64,000 nucleotides of DNA from Arctopsyche grandis (Eukaryota; Arthropoda; Insecta; Trichoptera; Hydropsychidae). Where the stretch lies: NCBI RefSeq assembly GCF_051622035.1, contig NC_135356.1:13750079-13814078 (forward strand), given 5' to 3'. A model generated the notes under the pieces. That model did no database searches, was not told the DNA's origin, and saw only the letters and a program-made list of their open reading frames with translations. Made by a program: the position numbers and the translations under genes. This document shows positions 1 through 15,730 of the stretch, in pieces; within the stretch, counting starts at the first letter, position 1; each line of letters opens with the position of its first letter.

Positions 1-119
1 ATAACCATCCAGATCGTGTCAACTCGTAATCATTAAAAATATTGGATAATAACACGATCTCTCTACTAGTGAGCTACGCTATGGATCAATATCTTTTCCA
101 TTTGGGCCTTACAGGGATG

Positions 120-450
120 TTTTGTATTTGTAGTTGTTTCTTACATATTTATTGAAACTGGCTGTAGGTGCAAGGCATTCCTTATGCTATATTTTTTTTA
201 TTTGATATTTTTACTTTATCTGTTATTATTAAATGCTATTTTTTATGTTTATGTATGGATGTATTTATGTATGTTTATGTTCAAATGTATTTTTTTATGT
301 ATAATTGGTGAGTATATTATTTTCGTTATGTATTAATTTATGTTTAATTCTTATTTTGTTTTTTTTTTTGTGTTATATTTTTTGACCATTGTGGCGCTTT
401 AGGAATTCCTGTTATGCCACAATGGTCTGTTTAGAATAAAATAAATAAAT
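120..450 (+). mobile_element. LINE-like 3' tail, family K copy 1
   Basis: A T-rich, non-coding tract that ends in a hairpin at 384-427, with the 12-bp stem GACCATTGTGGC paired to GCCACAATGGTC, followed by a TTTAGAATAAAATAAATAAAT tail split here as TTTAGAATAAAA and TAAATAAAT. Copies at 18340-18640 and 31990-32255 have the same order: T-rich tract, hairpin, AAATA-type tail. This is the architecture of the 3' untranslated end of a LINE, where reverse transcriptase binds the hairpin. No ORF of the parent is present, so the clade is not assigned. It sits between two parts of the left-end tandem repeat (1-60 and 452 onward), so it probably inserted there. Confidence 0.55.
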
Positions 451-451
451 A

Positions 452-1265
452 TGTAGTTCTGTAACTGATTAATTGTCTGCACACCCGGTCGACCCCCCAT
501 ACTACTTCACAGCTGAATTCCCTTACACGTCTACCATTATCTGGTTTTTCCTAAAAAATTGCCTCAACTTAATAATTTATTTTATTTTATTCCGACCCAC
601 GATCTCTCTGATTCTGGTTCTGCAACTGATTCGGATAGTGTCAGTTTCTGAATACCCAGTCGACTCCCTACACAACTTCACAGCTGGTTTCCTTCACGCG
701 TCCATCCTTATGTGTTAGTTTCTGAAACGTTCACTTAACTTAAAAATTAATCTAATTTATGTGTTCGTATGTATAGGTCTAATACAAAAAAAATATTTCA
801 TAGCTAACTCTGTACATATCCAAACACATTATACAAAATTAATATTACAAACCGCAAGAAAATGTGTGCTTGCAACAATCAACAAATTCAGTTACATTTA
901 CAATAAGTAAGTTAAATAAACGTCAAATTCTAACGGTCGATTTGGATCCAGATCTTGCCAGATCGTAATCATTGAATACATTGAATGATTTCTCTACATA
1001 GGTTAATATGTAGTTCTGCAACTGATTTGGATAGTGTCAGTCTCTGAATACCTGGTTGCACTCCTACGACACATTACAGCTCGATTCCCTTACACGTCCA
1101 CCCTTATCTGTTTGTAACTTAAATTTTTATTTAACGTATGTATGCATGAAACCAAAATTATTTCATGGTTAACTTATCATGGTACATACCCAAACACATT
1201 ATATAATTAAGGTATACGGATATTAATTAAAAAACGGCAAGTATGTGTACGCCTGCAACAATGAC
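452..1265 (+). repeat. Decayed tandem duplication, about 390-bp period
   Basis: The phrase beginning GTAGTTCTGCAACTGATT and ending near ACGTCCACCCTTATCTG occurs at about 452-551, 619-720 and 1011-1113. The downstream segment with TTTCATAGCTAAC and CAAACACATTATA (about 780-900) is repeated at about 1160-1265. Bases 1-60 match 948-1000, so the unit also continues left of the LINE tail. Copies are diverged with small indels. No coding potential is seen; the 81-codon ORF here is incidental. Confidence 0.6.
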
Positions 1266-1985
1266 CCGTCAAATTGATACATCAATAGATTCAATTCTAA
1301 AAATAGCCATCATTTAAGGCGATGACTATTTACTTTAAAATACATACATACAAATTTATATGAAACAATAATAATAATCAACTTACAAATGTAGAATTTT
1401 TGATTGGAATTGTAAAATAACACTCACCTGAAACAAAAAAGAACAATTATACAGTCGTTGTAAAAACGTATATGTAAATATCATCATGTACATAATATTG
1501 TAATATATGTATGTACATATCCATGGCTTGGTGCACAGATATTGTATTTCCACTTTTGAATTTGTATCGAATTTTAAGTTTGTAGATGCTGGAAAAAATC
1601 AGGTTTTTCGTTGTAACCTTGAAAGGAACAACCTGAATTATTCCAGCAAAAATGGACATACAATATCTGGACACTAGGCCATCGATTTGTAATATTTAAT
1701 GAAACGAATAAAGTGCTATTTCGTATTTTTCCCTATAAACATGAACAATGTATCATAAATTGATTAAAATCGAATTAACCGGCATGTTTCAAATGCCGCA
1801 TGCGAAATGATAAATCAATTATTTATTGAAATTTGCTTCTATGTGATTGAGGTCAAAACATTTATACATACATATATATACATTCATATGTATGAGTTTT
1901 GAATCACAGTTTTGAATCACAATCACGGGTTTTGTTAACCCATGAATATAAACTTTGCAACGAGACATAACTAGTACATATGTAC
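1266..1985. other. AT-rich intergenic stretch
   Basis: Apart from the MITE at 1515-1688, I see only AT-rich sequence with short TACATA/TATGTA motifs. There is no convincing ORF or RNA gene. Confidence 0.5.
1515..1688. mobile_element. Palindromic MITE, family I copy 1
   Basis: The ends are inverted repeats: CATGGCTTGGTGCACAGATA at the left pairs with the reverse of TATCTGGACACTAGGCCATC at the right, and the match continues about 37 bp inward. An inner pair (GCTGGAAAAAATCAGG against CCTGAATTATTCCAGC) makes almost the whole element one fold-back. A half-copy with the same left end is at 33585-33685. The transposon superfamily is not determined. Confidence 0.6.
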
Positions 1986-6782
<4,797 letters not shown>

Positions 6783-7028
6783 TCCAAATAGTGGTGACAT
6801 AGTGGGTAGGATGGTTTTTGCTAATTTGACGAGGAACCGCTTCAATAATGAAATTAGATAAATGGGCAAACTCCATTAGGAAACGATCGACTTGAAGTCA
6901 CAAATATCCGTCTGACCTGCAGCATTAAAGATTATACTCAGAATAAATTCTTTTCAATCGTGGTCAGCTCACGAGATCGAACCCGGCGACCTCACGGTGC
7001 TTAGTATCAACGCAACCACCAAGTTTCT
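6783..7028 (-). mobile_element. SINE of the shared-core group, 3'-truncated
   Basis: Read on the minus strand, it begins with a tRNA-like head: box A-like GGTTGCGTTGATACTAAGC and box B GGGTTCGATCTC. The common core follows (ATTTGTGACTTCAAGTCGAT, GAGTTTGCCC, GAAGCGGTTCC) and it stops at about CACCACTATTTGG. The 3' hairpin found in fuller copies is missing. Confidence 0.7.
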
Positions 7029-8176
7029 GAGCATTTAGCGTCATATATTGAAAATTTATTTAATTAAATAATTATTTTTCTATTTTTTCTACTGGCGTTT
7101 TATATTGTTTATATGTAGTTAGGTAGGCAGAGTTTTTATCATTTTTTTTTAATTAAACAATTAAATATAAATATTAAATTAAATATACATATGTATTTAA
7201 AAGGTATTTGAAAAAAATTCGACCGCGTACGGATCGACAAACGATTTTTTATCGATTTTTTATTTATTAACTTAATATGCCAACACTCATGCGATAATAT
7301 TTCATTAAGTATAAGACTTCTACATATAAGACTTCTACTGCAAGATACTCATTTATGTAATTGTTTTAACTATAAATGTATTATTATTCAATCTGGAAAT
7401 AGTGAAGAATTGGAGTAGTCAATAATGTTACTAACGAAAGAAAAAAAAACACCAAATACACTCCTATAACGCGGTAGATTGTAATATGTTTTAATTTGTT
7501 TTCTTAGGAAACCGATTTATCGCATTATAATGGGTTTATGTGTATGTATTTTTCTTCAGCAAAAGTGAAAGCCACTTATACGCTATATATACGCTACTAA
7601 ATATAAAATTATCTTAAAAAGGTGAACTTTTGGCGACAGATATACCTTCGTCCCTTTCAAGTATTTTTTTAAAAACATAAAATGTCAATACAGTTGAAGT
7701 CCATTCAAGTACCTATACATATTATTATATATGCATACGGTTGAAAATGTTAACAAAGTTGTTTCACTTTCAAAATGAACGATAAATTATATGATTATCT
7801 TATAGCCATGTACGCGCACATCTTCTACCCATAAACTAATTTTATTATGCAATGGCATCTTCAGCGAACTGAAAGTACTTTCCTAAACCCATTTCATTAC
7901 AGTCGTTTTCACCTTTTCCGACAAATGAAAGTACCGTCCTCATACATACATAAATACTGGTTAATTCACAATCAGATTAATTCATTGTTTGACCTTTCGA
8001 CAAATAAATAATACATCAAAGTGTACTAAATGGCGACAGCATGACCTTGTCTAATTATCGAGCTGTATGTGGCCATAACGAAAAGTTCTCAAGCCAATTA
8101 AAAACAAAATGTAATCTATAGAGTTCGAGGAAAAAAAAACGATTAAAAGTTAAGCACTCCATATATTAGTATTTAA
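7029..8176. other. AT-rich stretch without a gene
   Basis: Single-copy AT-rich sequence; I see no gene, RNA or named repeat. Short direct repeats such as CGACAAATRAA and GAAAGTAC around 7860-8000 are too diverged to call. Confidence 0.4.
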
Positions 8177-8267
8177 CAGGGCTGTGAAGTCATTAAAAGG
8201 CTTCTTCAGGCCTCTCCTCAATTTGAACTAAACACGAGAAAAAGACAAAGACAATGTGTCTCAGATA

Positions 8268-8479
<212 letters not shown>

Positions 8480-8773
8480 CCTACATATATATAGCCAATT
8501 TTACTTAAAATTATAAATAAATATTCATTCACATTACTAAGTAAAATAAATCGATTTAAGCGATGAACAGGAGTAGGAGTCGCTAGAGTTTTTAACATGT
8601 GTCGCACTGTAGTGGATAGCGAGTGTCCAGGACATATTTTATTTTATTTCTCCAAATATACTGATTGCAGGGTATTCATATTTTATGTATTCTTCATCAA
8701 AACCTCTATGATTCAAATCGAATTAAAACAATGATCAATATCAAGAGAAATAATTATTTTCGCGGGAAGCCCC

Positions 8774-9061
8774 TTGTACATGTGCCTCACAGATGCGAGA
8801 GAGAGAGAGAGAGAGAGATAAGAGGCATTCAGTACGCTGCGCTCAACGGTTATTGTGTGAGCGATATCAGCTGTTGATGTATCAATCGTTATTTTATTTA
8901 TTTCTTGTACTTATTATATATTCTTCGACATTAAATACACGATAAAATGAATAATCAACCTCGCAAAATTTGCAATATTTTAGCACACATTTTTAACTGG
9001 ATGCTTGGCGTCCAGCACAGTGACTAGTGGATTTTTTTTAGCACAGTTAGGCAAGTGTTAG
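8774..9061 (+). repeat. Dispersed repeat family E, copy 1
   Basis: Matches 54789-55096 in the same orientation along its length: TTGTACATGTGCCTCA, a (GA)n run, CGCTGC..CGGT..TGTGTGA, GCAAAATTTGCA, and a right part with ACACATTTTTAACTGGA, CCAGCACAG and GGCAAGTGTTA. There is no ORF in common. It is probably a non-autonomous mobile element; the class is unknown. Confidence 0.6.
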
Positions 9062-9455
9062 CACTTGCCATAATGTAATAGAACTTGCTTGACTCCGGTC
9101 AAAGTGCCACGACTCCACCTTTCCGGCTTTGACTCTGAAATTCAATTACATAGGATTCGATTCTCAGACTATATCAAGGTCTATTTATGGAATACTCTGT
9201 ACACTTAGTTTTTGTCTAATTTTATCGAGGTTATGGGTGAAGATGTTAAAAAAAACACGATTTTGATTACAAATCTGAATCGAATTTTAAAAATTTATTT
9301 TTTTCTATTGGCTTAATTTATCAATATCCCTGGAGTGCTAATACAGGATGTCCCACATGTTATACATACATATATAGTGAGCTGAAGTAAATCATTGACA
9401 TTTAATTTAACTTTTTCTCCTTTCAATATTTTGCATTTTTTATTTTTGAATGAAA

Positions 9456-9914
9456 TTACACATAATGGAAACTGCACGGAAAAATCAGTACGAAAATATT
9501 CTCTAGAACATTCAATATGGACACATTAATTTGTTCCGTAATATGTACGTGGCTTAAACGGAGCAGCAGCAGTCGACACAATCTATTCATATTATGTACA
9601 TATATACGGTAGTACATGTCACCGTTACATATCAAGCAAAACGGTTTTTTTCCACTGTTAAAGTATTCACACATGATGCGATGTCATATTGGTGAATTAA
9701 CGCATACCAGCGAAAGTACGCATGTGCATGTGATATGAATGAAACGTCATATTGTGACAGTATTGACTTGACAATACTACGCAAACGATATTGTGCCGTA
9801 TCGTCGCGCTCTGTAATGTATGCAAGTCGATTTTGCCTTTTGCACTCAAACGTGCGCTGCTGTATAGTTAGAATAGAAGTAGTTAGTGTCGGGTTGTTGA
9901 CGTACAGTGCTGGA
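9456..9914 (-). repeat. Dispersed repeat family C, copy 1
   Basis: Read on the minus strand it starts CCAGCACTG and runs through TTCTATTCTAACTATACAGC, GGCAAAATCGACTTGCAT, TCACAATATGACGT, AAACCGTTTTGCTTGATA and CCACGTACATATTACGG. Related copies are at 10790-11045 (minus), 41905-42690 (plus, interrupted by a SINE) and 52829-52989 (plus). Short ORFs in two copies look alike only because the DNA is repeated. Confidence 0.65.
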
Positions 9915-10179
9915 TAATATATTCTTAAATAAACCTTTTGGCGTAACGAATCTGTCAAATATCAGAATTTGATCTTAGCATAAGGAAAAAAACTAAGATA
10001 TTAGTCTCAGATCTGTATATTATACTTTAGGCATTTTTTAGTCATCCTTAGTGAATATGTATTCGGAGTCACCTAAATCTTAGTTAATATGAAGTAAGTA
10101 GTTGGAGTCACCTAAATTTGTAATGACTTCAACCAATAAACCACGACTCCGCGACTCGAATTCCGACTCCACAGGCATG

Positions 10180-10789
10180 CTATAAAATAAAATTAAGATG
10201 AGGTAATTTTTCACGATGGGAAATAGTGAATTTCTTTAAGAGCCTATATTTACGTTCGGAAAAACAAGCGAAAGAATTTACATAAATTGGACATAACACT
10301 AAACACAGCTCTCATCGCATTATAGCCCATATACGTGTGTATATTTATGTATTTTTTTCGTACGATTAGTGTGACCAAGCAAGCGTGCGGGTCAGGCGAT
10401 TGTTCAAAAGCGGTTTAAGCTCGAAATCCAGTTTCGAGACTCGTCTCTTATATCATCTCATTCGAATCTTGAATAATCGTTTGTTTCGATCGTACACATT
10501 AAATAATTGCGCCATTAGACGATCTCCGGCAAGAACTTCCTCTTGGATAACGGTGGAGCCTCTGTTGGATATCTGTTCGACCAGTTCGGAGATCGATTGA
10601 ATGCGGTGACCATACGTCAGATACGCCATTTAAAAAAAATTAAGCCACTCCCAATCGCATACATTTTTTTGGAATGGGATGTCATTTATATACATATATG
10701 GAGAATAAGAGTGGGCCAAGTAAGCTTCCTTGCGGAACGCCAGCTGCGATTATTTTCGGAGACAATAATTAATTATTAACGCCAACAGT
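10180..10789. other. Intergenic, moderately GC-richer at 10380-10640
   Basis: Single-copy sequence. The segment 10380-10640 has more GC and CpG than its surroundings and overlapping short ORFs of 71 and 78 codons, but no recognisable protein motif. I do not call a gene. Confidence 0.3.
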
Positions 10790-11045
10790 AAATGTCACCG
10801 TAATGTATCAAACAAAACCGGTAATTTGGGCCACTGAAAACGTTATAGTGGCGAGTGCACGCGTACTAAAGAAAGTGCCCATGTGCATATGAATATTTTC
10901 GGAAACGTCGTACCGTGACAATATTGATTGATACTGTAATGCATATGTAAGCCGATTTTGCCTTGCTCTCGATTAAAACTTGTCTAAAGTTACGCTTCTG
11001 TATAGTATGTATAGAAAAATAGTATTTTCCGTGCACCGCTGTACC
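10790..11045 (-). repeat. Dispersed repeat family C, copy 2
   Basis: Minus-strand sequence begins at GGTACAGCGGTGCACGGAAA and shows the same order of motifs as the copy at 9456-9914 (GGCAAAATCGGCTTACATAT, CAATATTGTCAC, ACCGGTTTTGTTTGATACAT, CGGTGACATT). It stops before the distal part. Confidence 0.65.
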
Positions 11046-11489
11046 AGAATGTGACACAGTGACATTCCAGTCACTGTGTTCATCATTATATAAGTAATAA
11101 ATAAAGTGACATTACAGAATATGATAACTAGTCACCGGACCCAGAAGGTGCCGCGTATTGTTCAAAGGTTGTAAATGCATTGTTAAAGGTTTTCCGAACC
11201 TTTTTTACAAAGGATTTACAGCAATGGAACAATGGATAGCACTGTGACTATCTGGTGGCTAATGATAACGCGTTAGTTAGGCCGCACACCAAAGACGCAT
11301 ACAGCATGCACGCTGCAAAAAATTCAGGATGTATTTATTAAACCCATATATTTGAACAAAAATTTGCTGTGAGCCAAATTAAATGAATCTTCATTTAAAT
11401 TTGACCATTTAACAAAATGAAGGCGTCGCTTACAAACAAGCATCTCAATCTTCGTACGCATTTGAGATTCGCGAAGAGCTACGTCTGGA

Positions 11490-11880
11490 CAGTGTTACTA
11501 CATGGATGTGAAACGTAGACTCTGAAGACCAGGATGATCAGCCGCACCGAAGCTTTTGAGATGTGGTTCTGAAGATACCATGGACCAAAAAAAAAAAAAA
11601 ATCAAATGAAGTTGTTTCTGTCATCAAGCGGAGAAAGATCGAGTACCTCGGACACACGGTACGGGGTCCAAAATACGAATTTCTCCGTTTGATAACCATG
11701 GGGAAAATAGAAGGTAAAAAATGTATTGGCAGGAAAAAGTTGTCTTGGCTTCGAAACATGCGCATGTGGACCGATATGAGCGCCGAAGAGGTGTTCCGAA
11801 TCGTTGAAGACCGATGCGGATATCTTCAAATAATCGACGAAGTGGTCGCTAATGTCCGGAAGCGGACAGGGCATTGAGAA
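11490..11880 (+). pseudogene. 3' end of a second LINE family
   Basis: Translation shows the C-terminal region of a LINE reverse-transcriptase protein. LLHGCET is followed by an in-frame TAG at 11516-11518, where Trp is usual. After a frame change near 11555 come IKRRKIEYLGHTVRG, IEGKKCIGRKKLSWLRNMR and a terminal VVANVRKRTGH with a stop at 11877. The RRK.EYLGH and GRKK.SWLRN blocks are common at the end of insect endonuclease-reverse-transcriptase proteins. The sequence differs from the RTE at 2162-5860, so this is another family. It is 5'-truncated, with a nonsense codon, a frameshift and an A-rich run at 11587-11601. Confidence 0.75.
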
Positions 11881-11914
11881 GATTTGTACAAATGATCGAC
11901 ACTTAATTCTATAT

Positions 11915-12148
11915 ATGACTCGTTATAATTGAAAGTGGCATATGTCCAATTTTCTTCATTTCAAGAAATATCTCGCAAAATATTAAATATTATGTTTTGC
12001 GTTTAACAATATTTAAAAACAGTGGTGGCCTGTAATGCGTTTATTCTGTTTTTTCCTAGATTATGGACATATCGAATCAAAATAAGTGATAACAATTTGT
12101 GAATTAAGTCAAACAGAAATAGTGTTTTTGGAACTGAAAATTAGACTT
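11915..12148 (+). repeat. Dispersed repeat family D, copy 1
   Basis: Matches 56380-56610 collinearly: CGTTATAATTGAAAGT, TCGAGAAATATCTCGCAAAA-type, GCGTTTAACAATATTTAAAA, GTGGCCTGTAAT.CGTTTATT, GGACATATCGAA, AAATAAGTGATA and GAACTGAAAATT. No ORF is shared. Terminal repeats are not evident, so the class is unknown. Confidence 0.65.
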
Positions 12149-12239
12149 TTCAATTTCGCTTTCGAATATAATGGATCATATATGTATGTATATTTGCCTG
12201 AGAAATTCAACTGCGATTATATTTTATACGCTAACTAAA

Positions 12240-12560
12240 TTGTAACGACAGTATGAAGGCCATCGAGGTGTGTACCGCTGACGGTGTGGTCACCCCAAGT
12301 CGACTGGTCACTTATCGCAAGGGTTCACTTTCACCAACTTCCTACGTGTGATGTGCCCGATGACGACTCGAAAGATGTAATTGCCATCGTTCGCTTCTGT
12401 CGTAAAGCGTGACGTCACAATATTGTACAGTATCGGAATTGAATTCTAATTCGATTACAATGTGATCTTCGGCGATGGAAATTGTGATGGTTTTCCGACC
12501 TTCCGAAGCGGTGAAAACTCTCGAGAAACCTCGCGCTCACAATCGGCACAGATTTATATT
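12240..12560. promoter_or_regulatory. GC-richer single-copy island
   Basis: This segment has clearly more GC and CpG than its surroundings (for example GCGTGACGTCACAATATTG, with a CRE-like TGACGTCA). There is no long ORF and no repeat partner in the window. It could be a cis-regulatory module or a non-coding exon; nothing in the sequence decides. Confidence 0.2.
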
Positions 12561-12839
12561 TTTAATGAGTTAATTTAGATTGCGCTTGATGACTCAACGG
12601 CTCAAACGGCATGGTGAAATAATAATTTATTTACATATACACAGTTCGTTTCTTCAGATACACATATTATATATGTATGTAAGTATAAAAATGAAATCAG
12701 AATATACACGAGTCTTTGGCAAGAATTTATGAACTTTTACTCGTGACTTCGTACGTGTCGATTTTTCAAAAATTTGCATCGCTAGTCGAAACATTTTTTG
12801 TGAAAAGCTTTAAAGCAAAGAGCTATTGACATTTATGAG

Positions 12840-13430
12840 GAAAAGCTCGCTTTTTATTTTGACCAAATGTAGGTTTACATCGGATTGACACGATGCGAGT
12901 AATTTAGACGTCGAAAACGCTCAAAAACTATTGCCACTCTGCGAGTAAAGTCCAAGTTACTTACGTCGTGTCAACCCAGTATTATCAATATGAATAAGTT
13001 AAGATGTCTCAAAGCTTCCTTTTTATTTTGACCAAATGTAGGTTGACATCGGGTTGGTACAATGCGAGTAGCTTGGATGAGTAGCTCGTACGTCCAAAAC
13101 ATTAAAAAACGATCGAGAAGCTGTGAGAAACGTCTAAGTTACTCGTTCAAGCTACTCGCGTCATGTCAACCCGGTATTTTTTGTTGGGAACGTTGAAAAC
13201 AGGTCAAAGTTTCTATGACGACGATTCGATTGGTTGAATTCCGATTGAATTTATTCGAATTTCGATTAAAATAAATTTAATACAAAAACAAATGAATATT
13301 TACTATTATATTCGCTATGTTTAAGGTGTTTATATTACAAATACTGAGCGAAGCCGGTTAAAACAACTAGTTATTAATAAGTCTCAAAACTTGCTTTATA
13401 TTTTGACCAAATGTAGGTTTACGTAGGTTA
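12840..13430. repeat. Tandem fold-back repeat, family M
   Basis: The phrase TTTTGACCAAATGTAGGTT occurs at about 12857, 13026 and 13403. After the first two, a fold-back follows. In the second unit CGGGTTGGTACAATGCGAGT pairs with ACTCGCGTCATGTCAACCCG; in the first, TCGGATTGACACGATGCGAG pairs with the GTCGTGTCAACCC end. These look like two adjacent MITE-type elements with TIRs beginning CNGGGTTGACACGA, plus a partial third unit. Confidence 0.55.
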
Positions 13431-13440
13431 AATGTCGTTT

Positions 13441-13555
13441 CCTATCAGAGTTCGCCAATTTATTTGATTTAATTGTTGAAACGGTTCCAAACAAGTTAGC
13501 AACGTATCCTCATTTGTCACAATTATTTGAATATATTTTCAAATTCATAATAATA
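13441..13555 (+). mobile_element. SINE core fragment
   Basis: Contains CGTTTCCTATCAGAGTTCGC, CAATTTATTTGATTT and GTTGAAACGGTTCC, the core shared by all SINEs of this window, without the head. It lies tail to tail with the minus-strand SINE that begins at 13560. Confidence 0.65.
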
Positions 13556-13559
13556 ATAT

Positions 13560-13984
13560 TATAAATTTGTATTTTATTTGATTTCATAGAACATGAACAC
13601 TCGCCTTTACAGATCGCTCCAAAGCGACGAGTGCACTTCAACAGATATGATACAATCAATATATATAAGCATTTTATACAGTGCGAATTCATACAAACAT
13701 CCAATGTGACTTGTATCGAGAAATTTTTACAGCATTTTATAATCAGATTGGTGAACCTCAAGACGCTGAATAACTTGAGATTAGCAATAGAGATAGGAAA
13801 GAAAAAGCCATTTTTACAGGAACCCTTTCAATGAAAACCAGAGAAGTTGGCAAACTCTGATAAGAAACGATTGACCTGGAATTACAAACCAAGGTCTGGT
13901 CAACAGCGGGACTCAAGTGGAACTCGAACTCGTGACCACTCTGCTTGAAAGCGTAATATGCTAACCATTAGTCCACGCCGCTGG
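13560..13984 (-). mobile_element. SINE type A, full-length copy
   Basis: Minus-strand reading: tRNA-like head GCGTGGACTAATGGTTAGC (box A) and GAGTTCGAGTTCC (box B), then the shared core (CCAGACCTTGGTTTGT, AGAGTTTGCCAA), then a type-A body (CTAATCTCAAGTTATTCAGC, GATTATAAAATGCTG), and a 3' hairpin in which CACTCG pairs with CGAGTG around CGCTTTGGAGCGATCTGTAA. It ends in an A-rich tail. The head makes it a tRNA-derived, RNA polymerase III type SINE with no coding capacity. Confidence 0.85.
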
Positions 13985-14771
13985 TTATAAGCTACTTATG
14001 TACAAATTTGGCCATATGTGTCACCTTGGGGCAAAGCCTGTAATGGCACCATGGTAAATATATATATTTTTAAATAAAAATGAATGGAGAATAGTAATTT
14101 TTTTTTTATGAACTTGTTTTACTGTCAATAGAAACGATTTTAATTTTAAGGAATATTTAATAATAAATGACAATACATTTTTAGCATCATCTTTTTTTCT
14201 GAAAGTGCACAGCAGATTATATACGTATGACTTAAATGTATATTGCAAATATGGATAATAAAAAAATCAGATAATAGATAATAATAATTTGAAAGTTCGG
14301 GCACATTTCACACGCTGACCTTTGTGAATTGTTGAAATGACTATTATTCTGAAATTTAAAAGTCACGCTTTTCTCTGAATATCAGAATAGAGCTATTTTA
14401 TTTATTCAAGGCAAATAATCTATTTATGAGACGTTTAGATAAAAAAATTAATTTAAACAAAAGCGATAATAATTCTAAATTGACGCAAACAACCAATGAA
14501 ATTTTGAAGGTTCTAATTTAATAAATTACATGAAAAAAATTGAGTCTTGATTTTATACTTGATTTATAATAATAATTATTACGTAAAATATGCAAAAAAT
14601 GCCCCATTCAAAAGTGCAAACATGTGAAATAAGAAAAGTGATACCTACTATGTACATATATGTATATGTGTATGCAAAATTACGTGTTTCTCATAAGGAT
14701 TCAGCGTTAATATACATATGTATATACGTATGCATATAATGCCCTAAAACTGTTTGCTGTTAAGAGTCTAA
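13985..14771. other. AT-rich stretch without a gene
   Basis: I see only AT-rich single-copy sequence with short tandem ATGTATATG-type motifs. No supported gene or RNA. Confidence 0.4.
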
Positions 14772-14954
14772 AGGCACACATAATCGTACGGCACGGCTTG
14801 CTAAGGTAGACTCTAGCTGTGAATGAGCGTGTCTTATGTGATTGTTAATTCGTACGATCTTATTATTTTAACAAGTTTCTCCTACAATTCTTAAAATATG
14901 GGAATCACCGCTATCGATCACTGTCAAACCTATGTCAATACAAGGAAAATATAA
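14772..14954 (+). mobile_element. PIF/Harbinger-like MITE, 5' half
   Basis: Shares the end sequence (AGGCACACATAATCGTACGG; GGGTGCAATCACACAGGG in the fuller copy at 37914) and the internal motif AATATGGGAATCACCG..TATCGATCACTGTCA followed by AATACAAGGA. The element stops where the SINE at about 14955 begins, so its right half is missing or was displaced. Confidence 0.55.
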
Positions 14955-15265
14955 TATAACTAGCGACATGGACTAGTGGTTAGCATATTATGTTTAGAAT
15001 AAATAAATAAATAAATAAATTATGCTTTCGAGCAGAGTGGTCATGGGTTTGAGTCCCATTAGGGTCCCACTGCTGACCAGACCTTGGTTTGTGACTCAAG
15101 GTCGATCGTTTCTTATCAGAGTTTGCCAATTTTTCTTTCACTGAAATGGTTCTTGCTAATCTCAAGTTATTCAGCACCTTGAGGTTTACCAATTTGATTA
15201 TAAAATGCTGCAAAATTTTCTCCATAGATGTCACCGTGGATGTTTGAAACCGTGAAAACACTTCA
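14955..15265 (+). mobile_element. SINE type A, 3'-truncated, interrupted head
   Basis: The head ATGGACTAGTGGTTAGC and box B GGTTTGAGTCCC are separated by a 27-bp insertion at 14993-15019. The core (CCAGACCTTGGTTTGTGACT, AGAGTTTGCCAATTT) and part of the type-A body (CTAATCTCAAGTTATTCAGC) follow. It ends near GATGTTTGAAAC before the 3' hairpin. Confidence 0.8.
14993..15019 (+). mobile_element. Tail-only retroposon insertion
   Basis: TTTAGAATAAATAAA plus more AAAT units sits within the SINE head, flanked by ATTATG at 14987-14992 and 15019-15024. Uninterrupted type-A copies read straight through this point. The inserted sequence equals the extreme 3' end of the LINE-like tail at 430-450, so it looks like an insertion of the tail alone with a 5-6 bp target duplication. 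Confidence 0.6.
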
Positions 15266-15730
15266 GGGGTTGAGGTTTGGTCTGGCATAGATCATGCATG
15301 ATAGCGTTTTTTTAAATGTGCAAACCTTTAAAATTTAAATTTAAATGTGCCACTCTGTGTGTCTATGTCCTTATAGATTGCGTGTGGCTGAACTGATTTT
15401 ATTTATTATATTGGGAAAGTATTAAGCTATATAATTAGTATCAACTTGTTCGATAAAATTTTTAAATACGCCTCAAGTGCGGTGAGAACGCAATGAATAT
15501 TTATTTGTAAAAGTTTCAAAACGAATGAGGCTAAGTGATATATGGATATGTAATTCAATTATATATGTATGTTTGAATTTGGTAGTATTATAATAATACA
15601 AGAAAATCCTTGAACGCAAATCAAATACGATGATTATTTCGCAACATCTACGAAGAAGTCAATAAATAGCAAAATTACAAGCGAAAAAAAAAACTGCAAA
15701 AATACACATTTCGACTGCAACTGCCCAGCA
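15266..15730. other. AT-rich stretch without a gene
   Basis: Nothing recognised apart from the AT-rich background. Confidence 0.4.

Noticed and set aside
9632..9958. 108-codon minus-strand ORF that resembles part of an ORF at 42479
   Set aside because: Both lie in repeat C, so similarity is at DNA level; no known domain and no codon bias visible by eye.
13900..13984. tRNA-like box A and box B sequences (also in other SINE heads)
   Set aside because: They do not form a cloverleaf with acceptor stem and are followed by SINE cores; they are SINE promoters, not tRNA genes.
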